DNA of 62,355 nt. It comes from Sphaerisporangium sp. TRM90804. Its GTDB lineage: Bacteria > Actinomycetota > Actinomycetes > Streptosporangiales > Streptosporangiaceae. Below, piece after piece: positions 31,742 through 47,740 of this stretch. The translations under genes and the position numbers were made by a program. The notes beneath the pieces were generated by a model. The model had not been told where the DNA came from, did not search any database, and saw only the letters and a list, made by a program, of their open reading frames with translations. The DNA is taken from NCBI RefSeq assembly GCF_029846175.1, contig NZ_JARWAC010000041.1:1-62355 (forward strand), in the 5' to 3' direction. How positions within the stretch are numbered: position 1 is the stretch's first letter; the number at the start of each line of letters is the position of its first letter.

Positions 31742-34700
31742 TCAGCCGACCTGGGTGAGCCTCCACTGCTGGTTGGTGCCGCTGTTACAGGTCCACTGGG
31801 TGAGCTGGACGTCGTTCGCCGTGGAGGCGCTGGGGACGTCCAGGCACTTGCTGCTGTTCGCCGAGACGATCCGGTAGACGCCCGTTCCGGCGGATTCGAA
31901 GCGCCACTTCTGGTTGGCGGCGCCCGAGCAGCCCCACTGCTGGACCAGGGCGCCGTCGGCGGTCGAGGAGCCCGCGACCTGCATGCACTTGCTGCTGTGC
32001 ACGGCGGCCAGGGTGAACGTCCCGTTGCCCGAGTCGGTCACCTTCCACTGCTGGTTGGTGCCGCCGCCGGCCGTCCACTGGATGACGGCGCCGCCGTCGG
32101 CGGTCGACTGGCCTCTGACGTCGGCGACCTTGTTGCTGTGCCCGGCGGTCAGCGTGTAGACACGTCCGCTCTGCGGGCCGCCGCCGCTACCGCCGCCGTT
32201 GCCGACGCCCCTGCCGTTGAAGGTGACCGAGTCGACGTCGAAGGAGTTCGCCGTCGGCGCCCGGAACACCATGTAGATGTTGCGGGTGCCACCGGGGTTG
32301 GTGACGGCCGCCGCCGGCAGCGACAGGTAGTTGTTCCAGCCGCCGGTGCTCGGCACCGAGCTGGACGCGATGAGCGCCCCGGTCGGCGAGTCGGCGCGCA
32401 GCTCGATCGATCCGCCGGTGCTGGACGCCGACGAGACGCGGAAGGACACCGAGTCGATCCCCGACAGGTTCATCGGCGTGAAGGAGAGCCAGTCACCGCC
32501 CGAGATCTCGCCGATGCGCCTGCCGCCCTCGGCCCCGGCCTGGTCGATGGTCCGGACACCCGACGAGCCGGTGAAGAACTCGGCCTGCTTGTGCTTGGGC
32601 TGCAGCGTGATCCCGGTGCTGGTCTTCAGGCCGCTCCCGTCGGTGTACTCGGCGATCAGCACGTAGTAGACGTTGGAGGCCTCGTCGTGCCCGGAGGCGG
32701 TGGTCGTGATGTTCCCCGAGCAACCGGTGACCTGACCGGTGTCATGGCTGTGCTGGTCGTGGCCGAGCGCGCCGATCACGGTGACCCGCGAGCAGTCGAC
32801 CGTGCCGTCCTCGGGATCGGTGACGTTCACCGTGTAGGCGACGGTGTCGCCGAAGTCGATGAACCCGCCGTCCGCCGGTGCGCTGAAGACGACCCTGGGA
32901 CGGGTGTTGCCGACGACCACCGACACCGTGACGGTGCCCGTCCTCCCGCCGGAGTCCCGTACGGTCAGCCTGGCGTTGTAGGTGCCGTTGGCGGTGTACG
33001 TGTGGGACGGGTTCGCGCTGGTGGAGGTCCCGCCGTCGCCGAAGTCCCAGGCGTAGGTGATCGCGTCGCCCTCCGGGTCGGAGGAGCCGGCGGAGGAGAA
33101 CGCGACCGTCAGCGGGGCGCTGCCCGAGTCGGGGGTGGCGGTCGCCCGGGCGACGGGGGAGCGGTTGCCGCCGACGTAGTCGATCCGGTAGATGCCGTCG
33201 TCGGTGTTGTTGTGGCCGAAGCCGTTGCCCCATTCGGCGAGGTACAGGGCGCCGTCCGGGCCGAACTTCATGTCGATGGGCGCGTGCAGGGCGAGCTGGG
33301 CGACGAAGGGGTTGATCTTCAGGAGGTTGCCCGAGGAGTCCAGCCGCAGTTCCTTGACGAAGTTGCGGCTCCATTCGTAGAGGAACGGCGTCTTGTCGAA
33401 GTACTCGGGGAACTTGCGGTCGGAGGTGCTGGCCGGGTTGTAGTCGTAGAACGGGCCGCCCATCGGCCCCGCGCCGCCGCAGCAGTTGATCTCGGGGAAC
33501 TGGGCGGAGGCGTGGTAGTTGTACCAGATGGTCGCGGACTTGGCCGCGGGCAGGCTGGTCAGCCCGGTGTTGTTGGGCGAGTTGTTGACCGGCGCCGAGC
33601 AGTTGAACTTCGAGCCGGAGGTGTTGGTGGCGAAGTTGAAGTCGTTGAACGGGATGTTGTTCCCGACGCAGTAGGGCCAGCCGTAGAAGCCCGGCTCCTT
33701 GATCAGGTTCCATTCGACGGTGCCTTCGGGGCCGCGGTTGGCGTTCGCCGCGCCCGCGTCGGGGCCGTAGTCACCCACCGAGATCCAGCCGGTCTCCTTG
33801 TCGACGGCGAACCGGAACGGGTTGCGGAAGCCCATCGCGTAGATCTCGGGACGCGTCTTGGCGGTCCCGGGCGCGAAGAGGTTGCCCTGCGGGATCGTGT
33901 AGGTGCCGTCGGCTTCGGGGTGGATGCGCAGGATCTTGCCGCGCAGGTCGTTGGTGTTGGCGGAGGAGCGCTGGGCGTCGAAGTGCTCCCGCCCGGCACG
34001 TTCGTCGATCGGCGCGTAACCGCTGGAGCCGTTGGGGTTGGTGTCGTCGCCGGGGCCGATGTAGAGGTTGCCGTTCGGGCCGAACGTCAGGTAGCCGCCG
34101 GTGTGACCCGGCTCGTCGACGTTGCGGTACGCCGGGATCTCGATGATCTTCCGCTCGCTCGCCATGTCGAGCGTGGTGCCGTTGAGCGTGAACCGGGACA
34201 CCCGGTTGACCTCGGCGCTGCCCGCGGGCGAGAAGTTGAGGTAGATCCAGCGGTTGCTGGCGAAGTTCGGATCGAGCGCGATGCCGATCCCGCCGTCCTC
34301 GCCGCCGGTGTAGACCTGCAGGGTGCCGATCGTGCGCGGCGCCCCGCCGGGGGCGATCATGTTGACCTTGCCCGACCGGGAGATGTAGTAGACCGTGCCG
34401 TCGGCGGCCACGTCCAGCTCCATGGGCTGGTCAGGCGCGCCGTCCAGGGTGACCTTCTGGAACCGGGCCGCGACCGTGCCGCCGCAGTCACCGGCCGCGG
34501 CGCCCGCCGCCCACCGTACTCCGCCGAGCAGGTGCTGCCTGAACAGCGGCTCGGAGTAGGAGGAGGCGTTGTGGCCCATCGCGGTGGCCCACATCTTGCC
34601 CCCTTCGGGGGTGTGGCACCAGGAGATCGGGTGGTCGGCGCCCATCCTGCTCGACCCGGCGTCGTAGGTGGTCTCGTCCGCGGTGACCAGCACGTGGACG

Positions 34701-35266
34701 GAGCCGCGCATGTTCTTGTCGAAGTTGTACCACTCCTCGGTGCGCCCCCACCGGTCCGGCAGCCCCTGGGTCGAAGGGTGCACCTTGTCGGCGACCTTGG
34801 CGGTGCCCTGCACGGTCGCGGAGTGCGCGGTCATGTGGGCGCCGCCCATCACGACCTGGTCCCACCAGGGGAACTGCGACTCGATGTTCATGTCGGTGGC
34901 GTTGTGGACCGCGACGATGCCGCGGCCGCCGCGCACGTACGCCTGCGCCGCCTGGCGCTGCGCGTCGTTGTCCCAGACCATGCCGGAGGTCTGGAACATG
35001 ATCACGGCGTCGTAGGTGCTCAGGGTCGCCGTGTTGAAGACGCTGGAGTCCTCACTGCGGTCGACCTGGAAGTTGTTCTCGGTCGCGAGCTGCTGGAACA
35101 TGGTGACGCCGGCGCTGATGGAGTCGTGCCGGTAGGCGCCCGACGCCGTCTTGGTGAACAGCAGCACCTTGAACAGCGGGGCCGCGGCGTGCGCCGACGG
35201 CACCGCGGTGAACGGCAGCAACAGCAGGAAGGCCGCCAGGACGTGAAGCAGGCGTGGTTTTCGCAT
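31742..35266 (-). CDS. Secreted ThuA / PQQ-type sugar dehydrogenase fusion with PKD, CBM6 and CBM13
   Basis: A 1174-residue secreted multidomain protein. In order: signal peptide (1-28); ThuA domain (about 31-250; FKVLLFTKTASGAYRHDSIS, GGRGIVAVHNATDMN); glucose/sorbosone dehydrogenase propeller (about 265-690; GGYLTFGPNGNLYIGPGDDT, PEIYAMGFRNPFRFAVDKET); PKD domain (about 700-790; AWDFGDGGTSTSANPSHTYT); a linker domain; CBM6 (about 905-1030); and a CBM13 trefoil (about 1040-1174). The propeller family uses PQQ to oxidise sugars. No PQQ synthesis gene is in view. Start ATG 35266 has GGAGAG upstream. The gene downstream in transcription is none; the related protein at 35410-38232 is encoded just upstream and lacks ThuA. 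Confidence 0.88.
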   Translation of the reverse strand: MRKPRLLHVLAAFLLLLPFTAVPSAHAAAPLFKVLLFTKTASGAYRHDSISAGVTMFQQLATENNFQVDRSEDSSVFNTATLSTYDAVIMFQTSGMVWDNDAQRQAAQAYVRGGRGIVAVHNATDMNIESQFPWWDQVVMGGAHMTAHSATVQGTAKVADKVHPSTQGLPDRWGRTEEWYNFDKNMRGSVHVLVTADETTYDAGSSRMGADHPISWCHTPEGGKMWATAMGHNASSYSEPLFRQHLLGGVRWAAGAAAGDCGGTVAARFQKVTLDGAPDQPMELDVAADGTVYYISRSGKVNMIAPGGAPRTIGTLQVYTGGEDGGIGIALDPNFASNRWIYLNFSPAGSAEVNRVSRFTLNGTTLDMASERKIIEIPAYRNVDEPGHTGGYLTFGPNGNLYIGPGDDTNPNGSSGYAPIDERAGREHFDAQRSSANTNDLRGKILRIHPEADGTYTIPQGNLFAPGTAKTRPEIYAMGFRNPFRFAVDKETGWISVGDYGPDAGAANANRGPEGTVEWNLIKEPGFYGWPYCVGNNIPFNDFNFATNTSGSKFNCSAPVNNSPNNTGLTSLPAAKSATIWYNYHASAQFPEINCCGGAGPMGGPFYDYNPASTSDRKFPEYFDKTPFLYEWSRNFVKELRLDSSGNLLKINPFVAQLALHAPIDMKFGPDGALYLAEWGNGFGHNNTDDGIYRIDYVGGNRSPVARATATPDSGSAPLTVAFSSAGSSDPEGDAITYAWDFGDGGTSTSANPSHTYTANGTYNARLTVRDSGGRTGTVTVSVVVGNTRPRVVFSAPADGGFIDFGDTVAYTVNVTDPEDGTVDCSRVTVIGALGHDQHSHDTGQVTGCSGNITTTASGHDEASNVYYVLIAEYTDGSGLKTSTGITLQPKHKQAEFFTGSSGVRTIDQAGAEGGRRIGEISGGDWLSFTPMNLSGIDSVSFRVSSASSTGGSIELRADSPTGALIASSSVPSTGGWNNYLSLPAAAVTNPGGTRNIYMVFRAPTANSFDVDSVTFNGRGVGNGGGSGGGPQSGRVYTLTAGHSNKVADVRGQSTADGGAVIQWTAGGGTNQQWKVTDSGNGTFTLAAVHSSKCMQVAGSSTADGALVQQWGCSGAANQKWRFESAGTGVYRIVSANSSKCLDVPSASTANDVQLTQWTCNSGTNQQWRLTQVG

Positions 35267-35364
35267 GAGGGCTCTCCAGGGGGTGGACGCCGGCCCTCGG
35301 CCGGCGCGGAGGACCGCTGATGGCGCGGTTTGGCGCATGACTCTCCTAAGGGGGACAGGGGAGC

Positions 35365-35393
35365 GGGCGAGGGCGCCGGGGACGCCCTCGCCC
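35365..35393. terminator. Terminator hairpin after the second dehydrogenase gene
   Basis: GGGCGAGGGCG at 35365-35375 pairs perfectly with 35383-35393, with a seven-base loop. It lies 17 bp after the stop of the minus-strand gene ending at 35410. Confidence 0.7.
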
Positions 35394-35409
35394 CGATGTG
35401 AAGGCCGGC

Positions 35410-40942
<5,533 letters not shown>

Positions 40943-40959
40943 TCAGGCCGTTCCGGCGA

Positions 40960-40988
40960 AACGTAATTCGTATGACGTCTCACATCAA
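40960..40988 (-). promoter_or_regulatory. Promoter and operator of the beta-helix gene
   Basis: On the minus strand TTGATG (40988-40983) and TACGTT (40965-40960) are 17 bp apart. The 26 bases from 40955 to 40980 are identical to 11593-11618 at the importer promoter. The palindrome is less perfect here (TGACGTCTCACATCA). The leader to the start codon is about 170 bases. The rest of the 402-bp gap 40784-41185 holds a terminator and nothing else I recognise. Confidence 0.65.
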
Positions 40989-41116
40989 TCGTGGTGATTC
41001 GTGCGCTTATTCGGTCGTCAGGTCGTTCTCCGGCGGCGAAGCCGGGCGGGCACCCGCAGGGAAGTCGTGAACGCCGTCGGTGCTCGGCGTGCCGCGGGCT
41101 CGGCGCCGGGGCGGGG

Positions 41117-41152
41117 GGACGAGGGCCCCGCCCGGAAGGGGGGCCCTCGTCC
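41117..41152. terminator. Terminator hairpin after the CE1-CBM13 gene
   Basis: GGACGAGGGCCCC at 41117-41129 pairs perfectly with 41140-41152. It lies 33 bp after the stop of the minus-strand gene ending at 41186. Confidence 0.7.
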
Positions 41153-41185
41153 GGTCAGCCGTCCCGCCGGCGTTACCGCGCGGGG

Positions 41186-42541
41186 TCAGGCACGGCTCCA
41201 CCTCTGGTTCGCTCCGCCGTTGCAGGCCCAGATCTGGACCCTGGTGCCGTTGGCGGTGCCCGCCCCGAAGACGTCCAGGCACTTGCCGGAACCGACCGCG
41301 GTGACGGTGCCGTCGGAGTTGAGACGCCACTTCTGGTTGTTCTGCCCGTTGCAGTCCCAGAGGATGACGGCCGTGCCGTCGGCGGTGCCCGCGCCGTTCA
41401 CGTCCAGGCACTTGCCGCCCGAGGCCCGCAGCTCACTCGCGCCGGTGAGCGACCACTGCTGGTTGGCGCCGCCGTGGCAGTCCCAGATCTGCAGCTGGGT
41501 TCCGTTGGCCTGCGAGCTGCCGGGGATGTCCAGGCACCTGCCCGACCCCGTACCCCGCAGCGCGGTGCCCGGGGATGACGGCGTGGGCGAGGCGGTCGGC
41601 GTGGGATCGGGGCCGCCGCTCTGGAACTGGGAGAAGAACCTCCACACCTCTCCCTTGGTCCAGGTCGTGATGCCGCTCTCCGCGTAGGTCCCGTCCACCG
41701 GGCCGGGCATGTGACCGTTGTCGAACGCGGCCCAGACGACCGGGTATCCGGCCCGGCACCCCGAGTACGTGGTGGTGATGTGCGTCCGGCTGCCGGAGCC
41801 CGGCTCGGGCGGGTTCTGGGCGGTGCAGCCGTTGTTGCGGACGAACCTGTCCCGCAGCGCCCGTCCCTGCGAGATGTTGAGGACGTTGTCGGTGATGCCG
41901 TGCAGTCCCATGTAGGCGATGGGCTCGTTACCGCCCTCGCAGCCGCTGAGCTGCGCGCCGGCGAAGACGGCGACCGCGCGGAACGACGTCGCCCGGGCGC
42001 ACGCGATGGCGTAGCTCATGCCGCCGCCGTAGCTGAAGCCCGTCGCGAAGCGCTGGGTGGTGTCGACGCACAGGTCGGCTTCGATGAGCCGCATCAGGTC
42101 GTCGACGAGCCGCAGGTCCTCGCCGCCGGAGTTGGCCCAGCCGTTGCCGATGCCCTGGGGCGCGACGAAGATCGCGGTGTTGTTCGACAGTGACCGGAGT
42201 CCGTAGTACGACCAGGGGTATCCGCTGGTTCCGCCGGAGTCGACGTCGTTCGCGGTGCCGCCCCGCCAGTGGAAGCCGAAGATCAGCCGGTAGGGGTTGG
42301 TGTTGTTGTAGTTGTCGGGGATCCGCAGGATGAACGTGCGGGTCTTGCCGCCGCTCTGGATCGACTGCGAGCCGCTCCTGAGCGTCGGCGTCTTGCCGCA
42401 TCCGGCGGTCGGCGCCAGGGCCGTGGCACTCGAGGCCGACGTGCTCCGGCCGAGGCTGGTACTCATTGCCGCATGACCCGTGGCCACGACGAGAAGTGCC
42501 GCGACCACGATCGCTCCGAAGGCGGATCTAGGGCCTAACAT
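41186..42541 (-). CDS. Secreted CE1-type (feruloyl/acetyl-xylan) esterase with CBM13
   Basis: A 451-residue secreted esterase. After the signal peptide the alpha/beta-hydrolase domain (about 45-310) is a close paralog of the one at 1026-2318: FILRIPDNYNNTNPYRLIFG, IFVAPQGIGNGWANSGGEDL, nucleophile serine in GFSYGGGMSYA, and YSGCRAGYPVVWAAFDNGH with a candidate catalytic histidine. A short Pro/Thr linker is followed by a CBM13 with three QxW repeats. Start ATG 42541 lies 34 bp after the GH27 stop, so both genes form an operon that removes acyl groups and galactose from hemicellulose. Feruloyl versus acetyl specificity is unresolved. Confidence 0.87.
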   Translation of the reverse strand: MLGPRSAFGAIVVAALLVVATGHAAMSTSLGRSTSASSATALAPTAGCGKTPTLRSGSQSIQSGGKTRTFILRIPDNYNNTNPYRLIFGFHWRGGTANDVDSGGTSGYPWSYYGLRSLSNNTAIFVAPQGIGNGWANSGGEDLRLVDDLMRLIEADLCVDTTQRFATGFSYGGGMSYAIACARATSFRAVAVFAGAQLSGCEGGNEPIAYMGLHGITDNVLNISQGRALRDRFVRNNGCTAQNPPEPGSGSRTHITTTYSGCRAGYPVVWAAFDNGHMPGPVDGTYAESGITTWTKGEVWRFFSQFQSGGPDPTPTASPTPSSPGTALRGTGSGRCLDIPGSSQANGTQLQIWDCHGGANQQWSLTGASELRASGGKCLDVNGAGTADGTAVILWDCNGQNNQKWRLNSDGTVTAVGSGKCLDVFGAGTANGTRVQIWACNGGANQRWSRA

Positions 42542-42575
42542 CACGCAACTCCCTTTTGCCGATCGAGTGTGGGAC

Positions 42576-44615
<2,040 letters not shown>

Positions 44616-44794
44616 TCACCGGCCCGGTCAGCGATGGTGCGAGTCTGTACTCATCCCAGCAGATGAGAGGCACGCCGGCGGCGCGCGGGCCGGGGAGCGG
44701 TGGGGCGGATCCTTGACGGTGACGGCCGTGTCGTATTCGCTTCGCGCACCACCACCTCCCTGCGAGGAGAGGAGCAGCCGTTCGCGTGACCGAG

Positions 44795-44808
44795 TGTTAG
44801 CGCTAACA
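44795..44808. promoter_or_regulatory. Element C palindrome (TGTTAGCGCTAACA)
   Basis: A perfect 14-bp palindrome, 128 bp before the plus-strand GH27 start codon. A CACCACCACCTCCC block shortly before it also precedes the site at 14695. Confidence 0.7.
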
Positions 44809-44936
44809 AGAATTTCGCTCTGCCATGGCGTCGCACAGCGAGTGACGGTCGGACCCCCCGTACCGTGATGGCGGCGTGCCCAAGACGAGGCGCGTGTCCT
44901 GCCGCGGTTCCGCTTCCCCGACGTGAGAGGAGTCGA

Positions 44937-46514
44937 ATGAGGAAGATCCTTCGATGGGCGCTGGCGGTGACGCTGGCGGCCGGGTCTCTGGTCACGGTCG
45001 GCGGAGCGACGACCTCACCGGCCGCCGCCCTGGAGAACGGCCTGGCCCGTACCCCCCAGATGGGCTGGAACGACTGGAACACCTTCTTCTGCAACATCAA
45101 CGAGAGCCTCATCCGGCAGACCGCGGACATCATGGTGTCCAGCGGCATGGCGGCGGCGGGCTACAACTACGTCAACATCGACGACTGCTGGTCCACCATG
45201 AGCCGCAACTCCGCCGGCGACCTGGTCGCGGATCCGCAGAAGTTCCCCAGCGGGATGAAGAGCCTCGCCGACTACGTCCACTCCAAAGGGCTGAAGCTCG
45301 GCATCTACTCCTCGGCGGGCACGAAGACGTGCGCGGGGTACCCGGCGAGCCTGGGGTACGAGCGGCGGGACGCGGCCCTGTGGGCGTCCTGGGGCATCGA
45401 CTACCTCAAGTACGACAACTGTGGCGACCACCAGGGCAGGAACGGGCAGCAGCGGTACACCGCCATGCGGGACGCGCTCGCCGCGACCGGTCGTCCGATC
45501 CTGTTCAGCCTGTGCAACTGGGGCCAGGAGAACGTGTGGACGTGGGGGATGCCGGTGGGCAACTCGTGGCGTACCACGGGTGACATCGCGTCCAACTGGG
45601 GCTCCATCATGGGCATCCTGGACAGCCAGGTCGGGCTTGAGGCCTACTCCGGGCCGGGAGGCTGGAACGACCCCGACATGCTGGAGGTGGGCGTCGGCTC
45701 GCTGACGGTGACCGAGGGCCGGGCGCACTTCAGCCTGTGGTCGCTGCTGAACGCCCCGCTCATCGCGGGCAACGACATCCGCTCGATGAGCGCCGAGACT
45801 CGCGCGACCCTCACCAACACCGAGGTCATCGCGGTCAACCAGGACTGGGGCGGCAAGCAGGGCCACAAGATCAGCGACAACGGGAACCTCGAGGTCTGGC
45901 GCAAGCCCATGGCCGACGGGTCGGTCGCGGTGGTGCTGCTCAACCGGGGCACCGGCACGGCGACGGTGTCCACCACCGCCTCCGCCCTCGGGCTCGGCTC
46001 CGCGACCTCCTACTCCGTGCGCGACCTGTGGGCCCACACGACCGGCTCCTCATCGGGGACGATCAGCGCGTCGGTGCCCGGGCACGGGGCCGCCATGTAC
46101 ATCGTCAGCGGGGGAGGCGCCCCCGTGCCGGCGAACACGATCCGGGGCGTGGGTTCGGGCAAGTGCCTGGAGGTCGCCGGCGGCTCGCAGGCCAACGGCG
46201 CGCAGGCGCAGATCGGGGACTGCAACGGCCAGACCGGCCAGCAGTGGACCGCGACCGGCTCGGGCGAGCTGCGGGTGTACGGCGGCAAGTGCCTGGACGT
46301 CTACAACCAGGGCACCGCGGACAACACCTCGGTGATCATCTGGGACTGCAACGGCCAGGCCAACCAGCGATGGCGGTTCAACTCCGACGGCACCATCACC
46401 GCCGTCGGCGCGAACAAGTGCCTGGACGTGCCGAACAACGCCACCGCCAACGGCACCAGACTCGTCATCTGGTCGTGCAACGGCGGCGCCAACCAGCGCT
46501 GGACCCGCACCTGA
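44937..46514 (+). CDS. Secreted GH27 alpha-galactosidase-type enzyme with CBM13
   Basis: A 525-residue secreted enzyme. Signal peptide MRKILRWALAVTLAAGSLVT, then the GH27 barrel from NGLARTPQMGWNDWNTFFCN, with the nucleophile aspartate in IDYLKYDNCGDHQG and the acid/base in GGWNDPDMLEVGVG. A C-terminal Greek-key domain with VALLNRG-type motif leads to a CBM13 of about 130 residues. The enzyme resembles the product of 15814-17118 more than the divergent gene 42576-44303. GAGAGGAG precedes ATG 44937. It converges on the lacI gene, seven bases away. Full elements A, B and C lie upstream. Confidence 0.92.
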   Translation: MRKILRWALAVTLAAGSLVTVGGATTSPAAALENGLARTPQMGWNDWNTFFCNINESLIRQTADIMVSSGMAAAGYNYVNIDDCWSTMSRNSAGDLVADPQKFPSGMKSLADYVHSKGLKLGIYSSAGTKTCAGYPASLGYERRDAALWASWGIDYLKYDNCGDHQGRNGQQRYTAMRDALAATGRPILFSLCNWGQENVWTWGMPVGNSWRTTGDIASNWGSIMGILDSQVGLEAYSGPGGWNDPDMLEVGVGSLTVTEGRAHFSLWSLLNAPLIAGNDIRSMSAETRATLTNTEVIAVNQDWGGKQGHKISDNGNLEVWRKPMADGSVAVVLLNRGTGTATVSTTASALGLGSATSYSVRDLWAHTTGSSSGTISASVPGHGAAMYIVSGGGAPVPANTIRGVGSGKCLEVAGGSQANGAQAQIGDCNGQTGQQWTATGSGELRVYGGKCLDVYNQGTADNTSVIIWDCNGQANQRWRFNSDGTITAVGANKCLDVPNNATANGTRLVIWSCNGGANQRWTRT

Positions 46515-46521
46515 CCTTCGC

Positions 46522-47547
46522 TCAGCGGCCGGGCTCGCGGGGACGCGCGGGCCCGGTCGTCCCGCGCAGCGAGATGGCCGGGGTGAGGAGGAGGCTGAGG
46601 TGCGGGGTGGCGGGATCGGCGATGCGCTGGATGAGCAGCTCGACGGCGCGGGCGCCGAGCTCGTCGGCCGGCACGTCGGCCGCGGTGAGCGGCGGGTGCA
46701 GGTTCTCGGCCCAGTGCTGGGCGGCGACGCCGGTGACCGAGAAGTCCCGGGGCACGGCCAGCCCCGCCTGCTCGAGCGCGCGGTACATCCCGGGCATGGC
46801 CGCCTCGTTGATCGTGGCGATGGCGGTCAGCCCGGGGTGCTGCCCGAGCAGCGCCTCGACGCAGGCCGCCCCGGACTGGGCGTCGTCGGCGCAGCAGCTC
46901 TGCACGCTGTCGAGCCCGCGCTCCGCGACGGCGCGCGCGAACCCGCTCTGGGCCCGGTGGCCGGGGCCGTACCCCGCGGCCACCAGCTCGGCGGAGCGAT
47001 TGACCAGGGCGATGCGGCGGTGACCGAGATCGGCCAGGTGGTGCACGCACTTGGAGATCAGCGTCTCGTAGTCGACGTCCACCCAGGACATCTCCTCCGG
47101 CAGATGGGTGCGGCCGATGCCGACGAACGGAAGCCCGGTCTGCCGCAGGCGGGTGACGCGGTCGTCCTCCAGCCGGATCTCCATCAGGACGACGCCGTCC
47201 ACGCGCTTCCCGCCGACCATGCGCTCGAACGAGCGGTCGTGCTCGCCGCCTGACGGCGACAGCAGGACGTCCAGGTCGGCGCGGCCGGCGGCGTCGACGA
47301 CGCTGGCCACGAAGCCGAGCTGCATGTCGGTCAGGCGCCGGCCGGCCGGTGGGATCACCAGGCCGATGGTGCGGGTCCTGCCCTCCTTGAGTGCCCTCGC
47401 GGTGGCGTTGGGGCGGTACCCCAGTTCGTCGATTACCGCCTGGATGCGCTGCTGGGTCACCTTCGACACCCGGCGCTTGCCGCTGAGGGCATAGGAAACC
47501 GTGCTGCGCGACACGCCCGACCGCCGGGCGATCTCCCCGATGTTCAC
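46522..47547 (-). CDS. LacI-family transcriptional regulator
   Basis: A 341-residue regulator with an N-terminal LacI helix-turn-helix and hinge (NIGEIARRSGVSRSTVSYAL, GYRPNATARALKEGRTRTIG) and a periplasmic-binding-protein-like effector domain. Start GTG 47547 has GAGGAGCG upstream. It is divergent from an ABC importer operon, and a TCGAACCGATTCGA palindrome lies in the 193-bp gap. The same palindrome occurs twice before the arabinofuranosidase operon near 57.8 kb, so this regulator probably responds to an arabinose-containing oligosaccharide. Whether it also binds the TGTTARCGCTMACA sites is unclear; these look like the target of another LacI protein outside the window. Confidence 0.92.
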   Translation of the reverse strand: MNIGEIARRSGVSRSTVSYALSGKRRVSKVTQQRIQAVIDELGYRPNATARALKEGRTRTIGLVIPPAGRRLTDMQLGFVASVVDAAGRADLDVLLSPSGGEHDRSFERMVGGKRVDGVVLMEIRLEDDRVTRLRQTGLPFVGIGRTHLPEEMSWVDVDYETLISKCVHHLADLGHRRIALVNRSAELVAAGYGPGHRAQSGFARAVAERGLDSVQSCCADDAQSGAACVEALLGQHPGLTAIATINEAAMPGMYRALEQAGLAVPRDFSVTGVAAQHWAENLHPPLTAADVPADELGARAVELLIQRIADPATPHLSLLLTPAISLRGTTGPARPREPGR

Positions 47548-47647
47548 CTGGCGCTCCTCATCCGGTCCTGCCGACAGCGCCATCGTAGGACGAATCGTTC
47601 GCGCGCCGGAACCGGTGGCGGCTCCAAGGTGGTGGCTCCGAGCCCCA

Positions 47648-47676
47648 TTGACTAGCGGTGGGAGCGGGCCTATCTT
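47648..47676 (+). promoter_or_regulatory. Promoter of the LacI-controlled importer operon
   Basis: TTGACT (47648-47653) and TATCTT (47671-47676) are 17 bp apart. The LacI operator begins three bases after the -10 box, covering the likely transcription start. Confidence 0.65.
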
Positions 47677-47679
47677 CAG

Positions 47680-47693
47680 TCGAACCGATTCGA
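47680..47693. promoter_or_regulatory. LacI operator (TCGAACCGATTCGA)
   Basis: An even-numbered palindrome TCGAAYCGRTTCGA with the central CG typical of LacI-family operators. Closely similar sites are at 57744 and 57889. Confidence 0.7.
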
Positions 47694-47740
47694 TATCGGG
47701 GGGAGAAGCAGCCTCTTCAGGCGCAGCGGAGGTCACGAAC

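Noticed and set aside
31592..35320. A 1242-codon open frame on the plus strand
   Set aside because: It is antisense to the ThuA-dehydrogenase gene; its Val/Gly/Arg/Asp-rich translation has no domains. Long empty antisense frames are normal at this GC content.
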